A stretch of DNA of 64,000 nucleotides from Oreohelix idahoensis (GCA_024509875.1 JAMPIV010012204.1:62001-126000), one strand, 5' to 3'; shown: positions 1-10,874, numbered from the stretch's first letter. The notes: generated from the letters alone by a model not told the origin. Translations and numbers: made by a program.

Positions 1-1904
1 AATTCTGTGGTTGAGGTAATTAATATGATAGATATATAGATTTTGTGAGTGTTAAAGTGTTAAATCGCTTAATTCATTTTAATCTATTTCTTTAGCGCAG
101 AAGAGAAATAAAGTGGTAGGCTATTATATTTTCTAGGGAAGCATTCAGTGGAAAGCAGACTAAAATTTTAATTTCTAGCTTATAACGGCAATTGTAGCTA
201 TTTATAAATTTAATTTAACTGCTAATACTCAGTCGAGTGTATTTTTCTAAACTAACGTATAAACTCTAGAATCCAGCCTCATGAATGGTGACGGGATACG
301 CACGTGTTCCTAATTTATGAGGATTGCTGATTTTTAAATATAACTTACGTCACGGGAAGTTTAAATGATAAGCAAAGCTCTCTGCTTGCAAGTTTAAATG
401 TAAGTTTTAACCAGTACAGATTCTGTTTATTATATTATATGTGTTATTTTTCCTCCACACAGTGAAAGTTTTGGGGTGACCCTAACTTTACCAGCACCTA
501 GTAGTAGTTTCCATACTTGTGAAGAAATAGACAGTCCTTATTTTGAACCACGTGGGTTTTCTCAAGTAACACTGATCTGACGGTGCAAGTTAGACAGAAA
601 TACTAATATCCCTATAACGGGTTTTCAAAGACTGTAATGATAAATACTGGACCTTGGAGCCAGCACTTAATTTCTTCTAGAAACTCTATATAATTTGCTG
701 CCTGGTGGCGTGAATATTAACAATCATTTCCCGACTAGATTATATCTTGTGGACAAATCTGTGGTGTGACTAAAGTGAATCCTATACTGAGGGAAGGCAC
801 CGACCTGACATTCATCATTTTTTAGAAACCTACGCTATTGACACTGTGCTCTGCTAACTCCCGCGCCTGGAATAATTGTTAGGTGACTTAATCAGACATT
901 TGAACAAATTTGCATACCCAAGTAGTCGTTCCCGGAGACTCCGAGTTAAATACGTCTTTTGGAACTGGGGACTTCTTGGCAGAAGACTGCATTTTTTGAG
1001 TCTGTGTGAAAATCTAAAATCAATGTGTTCCAAGAGGCAGCGAGCAAAGTCGTGAGTACCTGAATGAGAAGCCATGGCGGAATGAATGAGTGTACGCTGG
1101 TCTGAGTGTGATATTTTCACTATTATATCTTTGACACCCTGTTGCTGTCCTAATTTTTTTTTTCCAATCTGCATAATTTGTTGCTAAGGCTAGAGTTCTT
1201 GTGTTTTTGTCTTAGGTTAAATCAGATTTTTTTTTTCAAAAAAACTCTGTGCATATAATTACGAGATAAAACAAAGAAAAACTCTTAGACTCAAACCCTA
1301 TGTATCTGTGACTCTGGCGCCATCATCTGTTCTCTTAACGGGGCCGGGCTAAACCTAGAGTTAACACTATAACGGGGCTATCATCCTTGCAACATTTCCT
1401 TGATTTTTTATGACTATGTGTATATGTATTTTCCTTGATGTACTTTCTTTGATGTTGTGAGCCGATTTTTCCTGATAATAAAATCGCTCTTGAACTTAAT
1501 AATCGTGTTTGGTCAGCTCGTTCTAGATAATATATATATCATTGTTATAGTTTTCCCACGTCTGTGTGTTTACCTGTCGTCACGTGTATGTGCGTGCCTG
1601 TGAGTGATAGAAATATACGTAATATGTATATTGGTGTAGTCTGTCTGACGCTGTAACAACTGTTGTAGAAGATAGGTGAGAGAGAGAAGAATTCTTTTCG
1701 CTTTCAGAGACAGCCACTATATCAAATCTATCATCTCACGTGTGTGGAAATTCTATTACCTTTCACTAACTCTCACTGAGTCTATCACCTATTCAAACCT
1801 ATTCAGAAGGGACCAAACCTAGTCTTAATTCTCCTATCGGAAATCTACGACAGTCACCCTGTATACCGATTTCAATATGGAAGTTCTTTTACTTCTTTAA
1901 GCAG
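1..1904. other. AT-rich sequence without recognisable gene
   Basis: I find no family I recognise. An open frame of 106 codons on the minus strand (854-1174) is basic and has no motif I can name. Poly-T runs near 1150 and 1225 and short AT microsatellite stretches near 1530 are the only visible structure. No splice-site and codon pattern persuades me that this is an exon. Confidence 0.5.
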
Positions 1905-2206
1905 TTCTATTTTGATCGATAGAGCGCTAAGAGCACTGGCTTCTAGAGTCAGAGTTACAGTATTCGAAACCAGCTAGCATCACGTTCCTGTCTACTCAAT
2001 TGTAAACGGATCTGATCTTGATGTTGAGTTAGGAAATGTGTAAACAGCGAGAAAGGGAACGGATCATCCCGCATAATAAAACTGATCTTGTATATGCGAA
2101 GTCTCTAACGTATATGTGAAGTCTCTAACGTATATGTGAAGTCTCTAACTCTTCACACGCATACGGCAGTATCTGCTGTGAAACTACCCTTCTGTTTTGA
2201 TCGATA
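1905..2206 (+). mobile_element. tRNA-derived SINE with target-site duplication
   Basis: A tRNA-like head carries an A-box-like stretch at 1922-1940 (GCGCTAAGAGCACTGG) and a B-box-like stretch around 1970-1981 (TATTCGAAACC), the internal RNA polymerase III promoter of tRNA-derived SINEs. It is followed by CTACTCAATTGTAAACGG, a segment also seen in diverged form in the other SINEs of this window. A 17-bp direct repeat with one mismatch flanks it (1905-1921 and 2190-2206, TTCTRTTTTGATCGATA), as expected for target-primed insertion. The 3' part includes a 20-bp unit repeated three times. The family name is not known to me. Confidence 0.65.
2091..2150 (+). repeat. 20-bp tandem repeat, three copies
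   Basis: Three consecutive copies of TATATGYGAAGTCTCTAACG, nearly identical, form the tail part of the SINE at 1922-2189. SINE tails commonly carry short tandem units. Confidence 0.85.
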
Positions 2207-2640
2207 CATACTACAGTTGGTGATGGGATAGATGTTGTCAACGATTCCATGTTCTGGTTAAAACACGCTGCATCATTTTTCTCACTAACAAGATATCACC
2301 GTAAATGAAATACCACACGAGTCGGCACATTTTAATCTTGAATACTACAGTATTATTACATCGCTTACGGACTGCAACAAGTTTAATTTTCTTTTTTGAG
2401 TTTGATTTCCACTTTCAAGATTAGTACGTTGCGCTAAGATGTCGCCCTAACCCGAGTTTTACTCAAAGTTTGGACACCTATAACACGATATAAGTAAGTC
2501 TGTGATACTGCTGATACGGGATGATACACGGCTGAGAGGGTAGATAATATCTTTGTTGTCCTCAGCCAAAGTCAGCAAGAATTATCTAGAAATACCTCCC
2601 CTACTACTAACGTCTTTGATACTTCATAAACTGCCCGTGT
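2207..2640. other. No recognisable feature
   Basis: Unique AT-rich sequence between the SINE and the first minisatellite. I see no coding or repeat signature. Confidence 0.4.
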
Positions 2641-2900
2641 TTTACTTGCCTCACGAAGAGCCTGTGTTCCATTTGCATCGTAAAGAACCCATAGTTTGCT
2701 TGCTTTGTAAAGAACCCATATTTTGCTTGCTTCGTAAAGAGCCCATATTTTGCTTGCTTCGTAAATAGCCCATATTTTGTTTGCTTCGTAAAGAGCCCAT
2801 ATTTTGCTTGCTTCGTAAAGAACACATATTTTGCTTGCTTCATAAAGAACCCATATTTTGCTTGCTTCAATAAGAACCCATCTTTTGCTTGCTTGAGGAT
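2641..2900. repeat. 27-bp minisatellite, about nine to ten copies
   Basis: The unit is CGTAAAGAGCCCATATTTTG followed by CTTGCTT. It is diverged at the left edge and regular from about 2690. Because 27 is divisible by three, the array is open on both strands (plus 2553-2768, minus 2607-2930) and would read as nine-residue repeats such as KQAKYGLFT. I interpret this as a by-product of the period, not as a gene. Confidence 0.85.
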
Positions 2901-3477
2901 AGTTAAGCGAACCGAGTCAAGAGTTGACATTTAAAAAAATAATTCATTTAATTTGTGAAATGTTAGCTTAGCGCTTTGTGAAATCTGGAATGTAAGGTGT
3001 TCATCGTTATAAGACGTTTCCTTGTGCCACTTATTTTATTTTGTGAGGTCTTTCTTTTGGGAAATCTTACCTTTTACATTTTCTGCTCGTGACATAAATT
3101 CAAATCTGATGGTAAACTGTTAAATAATTCATTTCATTGACACGGTCTGAACTGGCTAACCCCATGTCGCTATGCTGTCGTTCACTAATGATCAAAGATA
3201 ACGAAACATTGGTTATTCCTTAGGAAGTTCTACTTTGTCGAGAAGGAATTAGGATTAAGGCAGGAAAGGGAGAATACTAACTGATTATTTCTTACCTTCT
3301 ATGGCGTGCTTTTGAAAAGATAATCTAACAACCACAGGAATTAAGCTTGCCAATACGGTAATGAAGGTGTGCCTCGGAGACCATCTCCCGGGAGTATAAT
3401 TATGGTCCGTGCCGTACGACATGGGTGATCAATCTAGTCCAGTGGTTTTCAGCATTACTGGCCAAGGTACCTCCTAG
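2901..3477. other. No recognisable feature
   Basis: Unique sequence. The segment at 3438-3450 (CAGTGGTTTTCAG) resembles the terminus of hAT-type elements, but I could not find a matching opposite end. Confidence 0.4.
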
Positions 3478-3668
3478 GACCTACATGGTCGGTCAGGTCT
3501 TCACACACTTCCTAGTTACCTCTTCGCTGCCATTGCTTCCCCTAACTCAAGAGCGGAGGCAGGTTCCCGTTTACAGCTGGGTAGAGTGGAGGTGAAGCTA
3601 CCAGGTTTCGAACCTGGTACCTTTGTCTCGGAAAATAGGCCCGCTAACCACTCTTCCACTCAACGCTA
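3478..3668 (-). mobile_element. tRNA-derived SINE, minus strand
   Basis: On the minus strand the head starts near 3668. The A-box-like stretch covers 3638-3658 (AGAGTGGTTAGCGGGCC) and the B box covers 3604-3614 (GGTTCGAAACC in sense). The tRNA part is followed by CTACCCAGCTGTAAACGGG and then a G/A-rich GTTAGGGGAAGC segment. Both are shared in diverged form with the SINE fragments at 13266, 10002 and 63870. The 3' boundary is uncertain and may run further left. Confidence 0.6.
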
Positions 3669-3822
3669 AACTTTTTTTTTTCACTTTACAATCGATACAT
3701 ATTTTTCTGTTGATATGATGTTTGAAAATGACGCACCTAACACCGCATGCCTAAGAAAAATTCATTATCTTTTCCTTGTCCTTATAATTATATTTCTTTC
3801 TTAATTTGTATCGATCATTTTT

Positions 3823-4045
3823 TTAAATTATCTGAGCCATGCATCGACTTCTTAGCTATTAGCCATTCGTGGAATTGTTAACACTTAGCCTTTAAATTAT
3901 CTGAGGCATGCGTCAAATTGTTAGCTATTAGTCATCAGTGGAACTGTTAACACACTTAGCCGTCCATGGAATTGTGAAGACTTAGCCGTCCATGGAATTG
4001 TTAAGACTAAGGCGTCCATAGAGTTGTTAAAACTTAGCCGTCCAA
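3823..4045. repeat. Nested tandem duplication (70-bp and 26-bp units)
   Basis: A roughly 70-bp unit beginning TTAAATTATCTGAGSCATGC occurs twice (about 3823-3890 and 3891-3961). Its right part then repeats as a 26-27-bp unit (ACTTAGCCGTCCATGGAATT...) four times up to about 4045. Confidence 0.7.
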
Positions 4046-4666
4046 GGTTTTGTTTACTCTCTTTAAAGAAAGCAATAATCACAAAGAGCTAACGCTCAGT
4101 CGCGGTGGATCAAAGACAAGAAAGCACAAGTCTGTTGTTCCTAGACAACGTTTGTTTTTTGTTTTGTGTGTGCGTTTAATTTTAATTGTGCTTACTGCTT
4201 TATTTTGGTGCGCATACCTTATCTTTTTAAACCCTGTCGTCATCCAATAACATAAACATTTCCTGTCAATATTTAAATGGAAAAAAATGCATATATCTGG
4301 AAATGTTTTCCGGGGTTACTCAGTGCGGCCTCTGACTTGCCTGGGACGTTGGTATAACAAGAAAACTAGGATGGGCGTCTTTTTAGTAACGGACGTTGAA
4401 AATCGTATGTCAATATATCATGCTTGCTTGTATAGTTCAACCTTTCACGACTGCACGTGTCTGATTCTGAGCGGCGGGTGGGCAAGGGGTGGGGGTGGAG
4501 ACGAGTGGGGAATGGAGGTTATCAAGTCAGTACAGATGTGCTTATATACACACACACATATTGCACCATGTTACTCGGGCGAAAGAAACACTCGAGGAAC
4601 TACTTAATAACAGATCACACGAGGCTGTGTGTGCATATAATTATGACTAAGAGATCAATAAACTTA
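4046..4666. other. No recognisable feature
   Basis: Two or three short open frames are present (for example 4287-4607 plus) but none shows a motif or family resemblance. A short CA run lies near 4550. Confidence 0.4.
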
Positions 4667-5470
4667 TTGCCATCATTGTAACTTAACTTTATGGACAGTA
4701 ATTCCCCATGTAACTTAACCTGGCGATCGGTAGTTTTCCATGTAATAACATGGTAACCAGTATTTCCCCATGTAACGTAACATGGTAACCAGTATTTCCC
4801 CTTGTAACTTAACAGCGCAACCAGTATTTCCCCATGTTATTTATTTAACATGGTAACCAGTATTTCCCCATGTAACTTACCTGGCGATCGGTAGTTTCCC
4901 AAGTAACTTAACAAAGTAACCAGTATTTCCCCATTTAACTTAACATGATGACCAGTATTTCCCCATGTAACTTAACGTGGTGGCCAGTATTTACCCATGT
5001 AACTTAACCTGGTGACCAGTATTTCCCCATGTAACTTAACTTAGTGGTCAGTATTTCTCCATGTAACTTAACTTGGTGGTCAGTATTTCCCCCTGTAACT
5101 TAACATGGTGACCAGTATTTCCCCATGTAACTAACATGATAACCAGTATTTCCCCGTGTAACTTAACTTGGTGGTCAGTATTTCTCCATGTAACTTAACT
5201 TGGTGGTCAGTATTTCCACATGTAACTTAACCTGGTGGTCAGTAGTTCCTCACGTAACTTAACTTGGTGGTCAGTATTACCTAACGTAAATTAACGTGAT
5301 GAGTATTTCCCCATGTAACTTAACATGGTGACCATTATTTCTCCATGTAACTTAACCTGTTGGCCAGTATTTCACCATGTAACTTAACCTGGTCGTCAGT
5401 AAGTCCCCACGTTAACTTAACGTGGTGGTCAGTATTTCCCCACGTAACCTAACCAGATGGTCTGCATTAC
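4667..5470. repeat. 32-bp minisatellite, about 24 copies
   Basis: The unit is approximately TGTAACTTAACCTGGTGACC followed by AGTATTTCCCCA. Copies vary by substitution and by one- to few-base length changes across about 800 bp. There are no unique spacers, so it is a plain tandem array. Confidence 0.9.
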
Positions 5471-5777
5471 TCCACTAGGCTGTATATACACCAAATAAAG
5501 TTCATTACCTCTACCCTTCATCCGTCCTATATGTCCTCTGTTCCTTTCGATTTCTCGGACAGTGGTAGCCAAAACTATAGATAACTAAGCCAAATCAATA
5601 ACTGACTTGTAATTCCCCGGAAACTACACGAGGGTCGTGTTTTTATTGTAATTCAGTCACCTCTCTTCAGATATTATAAGTGTTTGTTGTTAATTAAAGT
5701 TGACAACTGCCTATGTGTGTTGACGGGGTTACTTGCTCAGTGGAAAGTAATGGAAAGGAAGAAGATGTTCGCCCTCA
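5471..5777. other. No recognisable feature
   Basis: Unique DNA between the 32-bp array and the left end of the Helitron. The base just before the Helitron is A, as expected for insertion between A and T. Confidence 0.4.
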
Positions 5778-6274
5778 TCTATACAAATAAAAGGCAATGT
5801 ATGTTTCTCTGTTCTTCATACAAATCCGCATGCCTTATTATTTCTAACTAGCAATAACCCGTCAACATTGACAGGTTATTAATTATAGTGTGTTGTTTCT
5901 GTTGCATGTATTACAGACAGTACTATCACTAATGTGGTCATTTCATTGCAGGCGACCGTCATTAGATATTTGTAGTGAAAATTATATGGATGTATTAAAT
6001 ATGAAGACATGGAGTAACCTTACCTAAATGACATGTGGAGCAGTGATAATGATCTAATGGACCGTAAATTGACTAAATAACTAACATTTCTTTTATGACA
6101 ATATGTCTCTTAATTGTTCGTGCATCTTTTAAAATCTTGCCCTGGTCGACTTACTGCCTCTGAGAAGCCATGGTCGACTTACTGCCTCTGAGAACAACGT
6201 TTGAAGTTTGACGAAACTCCAGTTTATGTACTGTTTATCAATCGTGTTGTTGGCTTCTTTCCATAATCAAACTG

Positions 6275-6448
6275 TTCATGCACACCTTCATTTGCGCACT
6301 TTTTCTATAATCGGGAGAGTACAAATAAGGGGAAATAATACAATTATTGTCTAACTTTCAACCACAGTTGCACCCCTTAGCTGTGGTTGAAAGTTAATGT
6401 ACTCTCTCGAAAATAGAAAAAGTGCGCAAATGACGGCGTGCAAAAATG
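6275..6448. repeat. Imperfect inverted repeat / foldback
   Basis: The arm CATTTGCGCACTTTTTCTAT (6289-6308) is matched in reverse complement at 6413-6432. An inner pair AACTTTCAACCACAG / CTGTGGTTGAAAGTT lies at 6353-6367 and 6381-6395. Weaker pairing extends outward to about 6275 and 6448. The left arm holds extra sequence (about 6320-6352) that has no partner. It sits in the non-coding half of the Helitron and may be a MITE-like passenger. Confidence 0.7.
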
Positions 6449-7279
6449 TGACTGACCGACCGAAGTACTTACGGCGGGAATTATGGTATTGAATGAATTT
6501 TGGCAGAGAGTCTCTTTAATTACTGCCGTGTAACGCCATGTAGTTATTTCATAATTTAATATTGTAATTATGACGTAGATTTAATTTAAAGTTTTCGTAT
6601 AAAATGTAAACAAGTCATTTAATTATCAGGGGCCATAATCAAATAAACAGTTATCCGATAGATATCAAGGGAAGTAAGACAAATGTTAAAACTATTATTT
6701 TATGTTTGTAATTAATAACCATACGTTTGCATATTTTACAAGATAATTAAAAATGTTTAACTACACACTTTTAATTTAATGGGAAATAGAAAAAAAAACC
6801 CAGTTTTATGTAGCACTTCCTTTTTTTTAAACTATGTAATTTTAATGGCACTTATTTTGCCACACGGTTTCAAATTGCATCAGAGCTGTATCGATACATA
6901 TATTAAAACAAATGAATGTTCTGTGCGGATCAGCATCCACTGTGCGTGTTTAATCTGAATAAAAATCTAACATGATTTAAAGTATTATTTGCTTACAGCA
7001 TTTTTAAAATGCGTTGTCAAACGAATTTAAATTAACTGTATCAACATATGTAAAAACCAAACTCACTCGATATTCTTTTTTTTTTTTTCGGTGCAATTAT
7101 TTTAATGTAATTTTATAGTAAAAACTTTAGTTGTTGCAAAAAACAAAATTATTAAATAGTTATCGTTGAAGGACCGTTTAAATGGAAGTAATTTTGTCGC
7201 ATGTTGCCAGGTAACATAATTTGGTTTCTACCGCTTTGGTAAAAAAAAAATAAGCTGGTGGTCAACTACGAAATCTATG

Positions 7280-8465
7280 TGCAATTATAATAACAACCTG
7301 CGGCCTCTCAGATCCAAACATTTTCTGGGAAAAATATAAATACAGCTTGAGTGAAGATATTCTTAGACAAGCACGTAGAGATAATGTGAGTATGGATTTA
7401 AATTACTCTTCTGTAATTTTTAATCAAGCACTTACATTGCTAGAAGATAAATGTATATCAATGAATGGCAGACCTCTTTAACAACTGGGTCTAGAACCGC
7501 CTACACAAACTGTTTCTGCGATACTTGATAGGGACATTTTGCGGGAAACAAACTATGACATTGATCAGTTGGAAAGATTTGTTGAAACCAATGAACCGCT
7601 CTTAGTTGAAGATCAAAGGTTGGCATACAATGCTATTCTGGACCTGATCATAAATGGAAATGGAGGACTATTCTTTCTTGATGAACCTGGTGGGACATTA
7701 AAAACATTTCTTATTAATCCGCTTCTTGCTAAACTTCGGAAGCAAAAATGAGATTGCTCTTGCGGTTGCATCATCTGGAATAGCATCTACATTATTGGAA
7801 GGAGGTCGTACAGCTCATTCAGCTCTTAAACTACCCCTAAATCTAGCATATTTAGAGTCTCCGATTTGTAACATTAGCAAGGGCTCCGGACAAGCACAAG
7901 TACTAAAAAAAGGCAAAGTTGATGTATGAGATGAGTGCACTATGTCTCAATGAACACTGTCATAGACAGCCAGCAGGCAGTATTTTATCCGACTGAGTTC
8001 CTATCATTGGAATCAACTGGAATGCCACCACATAACTTAATTTTTAAAATTGATGCACCGATAATAATATGATTAATATTGCTGCGAAATCTTGATCCGC
8101 CTAAATTGTGTAATGGAACCAGATTATGTGTTAAGAACCTCATGCCAAACGTGATAGAAGCAACAATATTAACAGGTTATGCCAGGGGAGAAGAAGCATT
8201 CATTCCACGCAATCCTCTGATCCCAACTGACATGCCTTTTGATTTCTAATGACTGCAAGATCATGTACGTCTTGCATTTGCAATGACAATAAACAAGGCC
8301 CAAGGACAGTCACTTGAAGTAGCAGGCATTAACTTAGAAAATCCGTGCTTTTCACACGGACAGCTATATGTTGCTTACTCCAGGGTGGGGACACAAAGAA
8401 ATGTATTCATTTTTGCCCCAGGTGGCAACACCAAGATTATTGTTTATCGAAAAGCACTGGAATAA
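7280..8465 (+). pseudogene. Helitron Pif1-type helicase remnant
   Basis: Conceptual translation gives recognisable Helitron helicase segments. The first is an upstream stretch with SEDILRQARRDN (about 7355). Next comes QRLAYNAILDLI...GGLFFLDEPGGT (7612-7700), where the Walker A glycine-lysine-threonine motif is altered to GGTLKT. Then follow VASSGIASTLLEGGRTAHSAL (about 7765-7830) and DECTM (about 7929). The C-terminal part includes ILTGYARGEEAFIP (about 8165) and [15 protein letters not shown]...[10 protein letters not shown] (8283-8385). Between DECTM and the C-terminal part a large internal section is missing. Several stops and frameshifts (for example near 7480, 7745, 7929 and 8249) break it. 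The helicase would unwind DNA during rolling-circle transposition; this copy cannot encode it. A host PIF1 gene is unlikely because of the Helitron termini. Confidence 0.8.
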
Positions 8466-8796
8466 TGTTGCAATAATAAATGTAGAAAATAACGTTAAGT
8501 AAATATGACACGATGTAGTCCAATATATTAATTGTAACTTATGTAACTTCCGTGTGTGTAACTTATGTATGTAAGTTTCATTAACCGTTAGTAGAAAACC
8601 AGGGCAACGCCGGGTACTTACAGCTAGTATAATCATAAAAGTATCCGTCACAAAGTAGGTCTGCATCAGGCTTCTCTCCTGGCAGCATAGTTTTTTTCAG
8701 TTAAGTGGAATTGGTGAATGCCATGTCGTGAATAAGCACCTCTCGTGGAGCCGACTACAATTTATCAATTCTGCTGTTGACTTATTTCTGTGCCAC

Positions 8797-9035
8797 GTGG
8801 ATAGGACACACATTGAGGACACCTGTTAACAGTGTAACAAGGCAGGCCTTGTTCTGGAATCTCCAGGGTAAGACAAGTAGACTAAAACACATGGAGAAGA
8901 GAACTGGTAACAGAAATGATAAGGGATGAGTCAGATATGGAAAGACCTTGAGCCGATGACACGGGGCAGGAGGTCTTGGCATGTGTTTGTTGTAAAGATA
9001 TGCTCCGATGGGAGCTGAAAAGTAATAATGACTAT
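8797..9035 (+). pseudogene. LINE ORF2 C-terminal tail (3' end fragment)
   Basis: In one frame the plus strand reads WIGHTLRTPVNSVTRQALFW followed by NLQG (8809-8880), then after a frameshift TWRRELVTEM. This matches the conserved end of non-LTR retrotransposon ORF2 proteins (the RWRWIGH-LRK...ITRQAL-WNPQGKR...TWRR pattern), downstream of the reverse transcriptase. The copy is severely 5'-truncated, as usual for LINE insertions, and is broken by stops. It is related to the fragments at 9405-9985 and 60100-60560. The exact clade is not determinable from this part. Confidence 0.7.
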
Positions 9036-9404
9036 CTACCTCATGTTGTTAAAATAATTTTTCTGGCAATTCCCATTCACATTTTGTGTATTCCTTTTAT
9101 CTGACACTCAAATACACACGCCCTCTCATTCATTTCCAGCCAGTAAAATTCTCTGTGAGGATAACAGACCTCAGGAATACCGCCGAGAAACGCCGGATCA
9201 CATGATGACATTACATAAATCTGACGCGATCGAAGGAAGCTCTCGAGCTTTTATGGCTATGATGTCATATATGTCACTCCGTGATTGATGCGGCTTTGAT
9301 TGATGTATGTGTCAGTAAGCAGTGGCATGTGAAATATATGTTATATATAGGTCAGGCACACGACAGAAATGGAACATTCAGACGTTCAGTTAATTCATCA
9401 CCCA
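9036..9404. other. Spacer between two tail-to-tail LINE 3' ends
   Basis: Unique-looking DNA with no coding signature. It separates a plus-strand LINE tail on the left from a minus-strand LINE tail on the right. Confidence 0.4.
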
Positions 9405-9985
9405 GTTTCCATCATCATCATCGTCATCATTGCTGTTCATCTCCACAAGGAGCATTGGCGTTCACCCCACCCATGCCAACCCTTCTTGTCCTGTGCCATC
9501 TGTTTCATGTCTTCCTCAGACTTTTCAGTTCTGTTTCCAGTGTTCGTCTCCATTTGTTTTTGGTCGACCTCCGCTTTTCTGTCCCAGTGGATTCCAGAAC
9601 AAAGACTGCCTCTTAATGATGCCTCTTAATGATGCCTCTTAATGATATCAGCAAGTTTCCTCAATGCGTGTCTTATCCCGTGCCAGTGTCTTCTTCTGGT
9701 CTTTTGTTTCACTGGCACTTGTCTTGTTTTTGTCTGATGACCTGTTGTCTGATGACCTGATGACCCTAGTCTTATTTTTGTCATCAGTTCCACATTGGTG
9801 ACCTTGTCGTACGATTTCAATCTTCATGTTCTACGAAAGCACCCATTTATTAAGGACAGTAACTCCTTGGTTGTTATTTTTGCTGTTCTCCATGCCTCAC
9901 AGCTATGCAATAGGACTGATATGACGTTTAAGTGTTTCACGTATCAATTATTTATATTTTTCCGACGCTTGTCTTTCTTGTCTTA
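9405..9985 (-). pseudogene. LINE ORF2 C-terminal fragment with trinucleotide tail
   Basis: Read on the minus strand from about 9985: ISVLLHSCEAWRT...LSLINGCFRRT, then SYDKVTNVELM, then TRQVPVKQKTRRRHW..IRHALRKLAD, then after a frameshift FWNPLGQKSGGRPK. This is the typical order of the post-RT region of animal LINE ORF2 proteins. The 3' end runs into an ATG/ACG trinucleotide repeat (about 9405-9440), a common LINE tail. A 13-bp unit (TGCCTCTTAATGA) is tandemly triplicated at 9608-9646 within the coding remnant. Stops and frame changes make it a pseudogene. Confidence 0.72.
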
Positions 9986-10001
9986 CTACACAGATGTGTA
10001 G

Positions 10002-10145
10002 ACTCTGGGAAGGTTAAGGCGGCCGGCGTGATGCTGACCACATCACCCCTAGTGTGCCGATGGTCAAGAAAATATGGACCTAACACCATATTCCAAATGC
10101 ACCTCAATGGGCGTGTAACGGGATCCTTTACCTTTATTTTTTTTT
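10002..10145 (+). mobile_element. 5'-truncated SINE body
   Basis: The segment starts ACTCTGGGAAGGTTAAGGC and ends CCTTTACCTTTATTTTTTTT. The GGGAAGGYWAAGGY motif also occurs in the SINEs at 13266 and 63870. Direct repeats ACACAGATGTGTAG (9988-10001) and ACACAAATGTGTGTAG (10146-10161) flank it, consistent with a target duplication. The tRNA head is absent. Confidence 0.5.
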
Positions 10146-10850
10146 ACACAAATGTGTGTAGTTGCACATGGCTGAAATTTAGACTGGAATATACGGATGG
10201 ATGATCGGATGTGTGGGCAGACAAACAGCATCAGATAATTGGTGGATTTGGGTAGATGGATGGATGCATGAATAATTAAATGAAGTAGGTAGATCGACTG
10301 TTTGCTTAATTGTTGATTAGACTGAGCGGTTCATTGATTATTAGGTAAGTTAGAAGATATGTGACAAGACCCGTTTAACTATTAGGCGAACTATGTGGTC
10401 GCCTACGGAGGCAAAATCGAATGAACTGACATATTGATATATGTACAACAAAAGTCTTAATTCCGAGAACAGAGTTACGTTATTTTCTGTGGCCCTACTA
10501 CGCTATTGTATATACTCCTGTATACATAATATATTTGTAATAGCACATTTATGTGCATCTTTATATCCTTGAGTGTGTGTGTGTTGTATATAAATGTATA
10601 TATAAAACTACTTGGGGCGCCAAGTCAGCTATTTGCCAGGGGCACTAAATACCCGGTTTGTCCAGGGCGCCAGATATACTAGCACAGCCCCTGACCTTTC
10701 CACTCAACTTCCTAAACTAAACTTCCTAAACTAAATTGGTTTGCCTTCAAATCTCTTTCTCTCTCCTATCTCTCTGTCTCTGCCACTCTCTATGTCATCT
10801 TTCTGGGATATTTAGCAGTTGGATGATAAAACGGATGGGAAAAAAATATC

Positions 10851-10874
10851 ACACACACAAACACACACACACAT
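10851..10874. repeat. CA microsatellite
   Basis: About twelve CA dinucleotides with one interruption. Confidence 0.9.

Larger units (their letters stand above)
5778..8627 (+). mobile_element. Helitron (rolling-circle DNA transposon), decayed
   Basis: The left end starts with TC (TCTATACAAATAAAAGG). The right end is CTAG at 8624-8627, preceded by AGGGCAACGCCGGGT, which can form the short hairpin found just inside Helitron 3' termini. Host A and T flank the two ends, and there is no target duplication, as is typical. Inside lies a Pif1-family helicase remnant (7280-8465). The replication-initiator (HUH) domain that should precede it is not visible; the first 1.5 kb is AT-rich, non-coding, and holds an inverted repeat. 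This is a dead, internally reduced copy of about 2.85 kb; autonomous animal Helitrons are usually about 5-6 kb or longer. Confidence 0.8.

Noticed and set aside
854..1174. 106-codon minus-strand frame
   Set aside because: No motif, no related copy in the window, and no promoter or splice context to support it.
3438..3450. Left end of a second hAT element (CAGTGGTTTTCAG)
   Set aside because: No opposite terminus or 8-bp duplication could be found.
3604..3668. tRNA gene on the minus strand
   Set aside because: It has A- and B-box-like sequences, but I could not form a convincing acceptor stem and the sequence continues into the SINE body.
7280..8465. Host PIF1 helicase gene
   Set aside because: Helitron-specific wording of the motifs, Helitron termini around it, and multiple stops.
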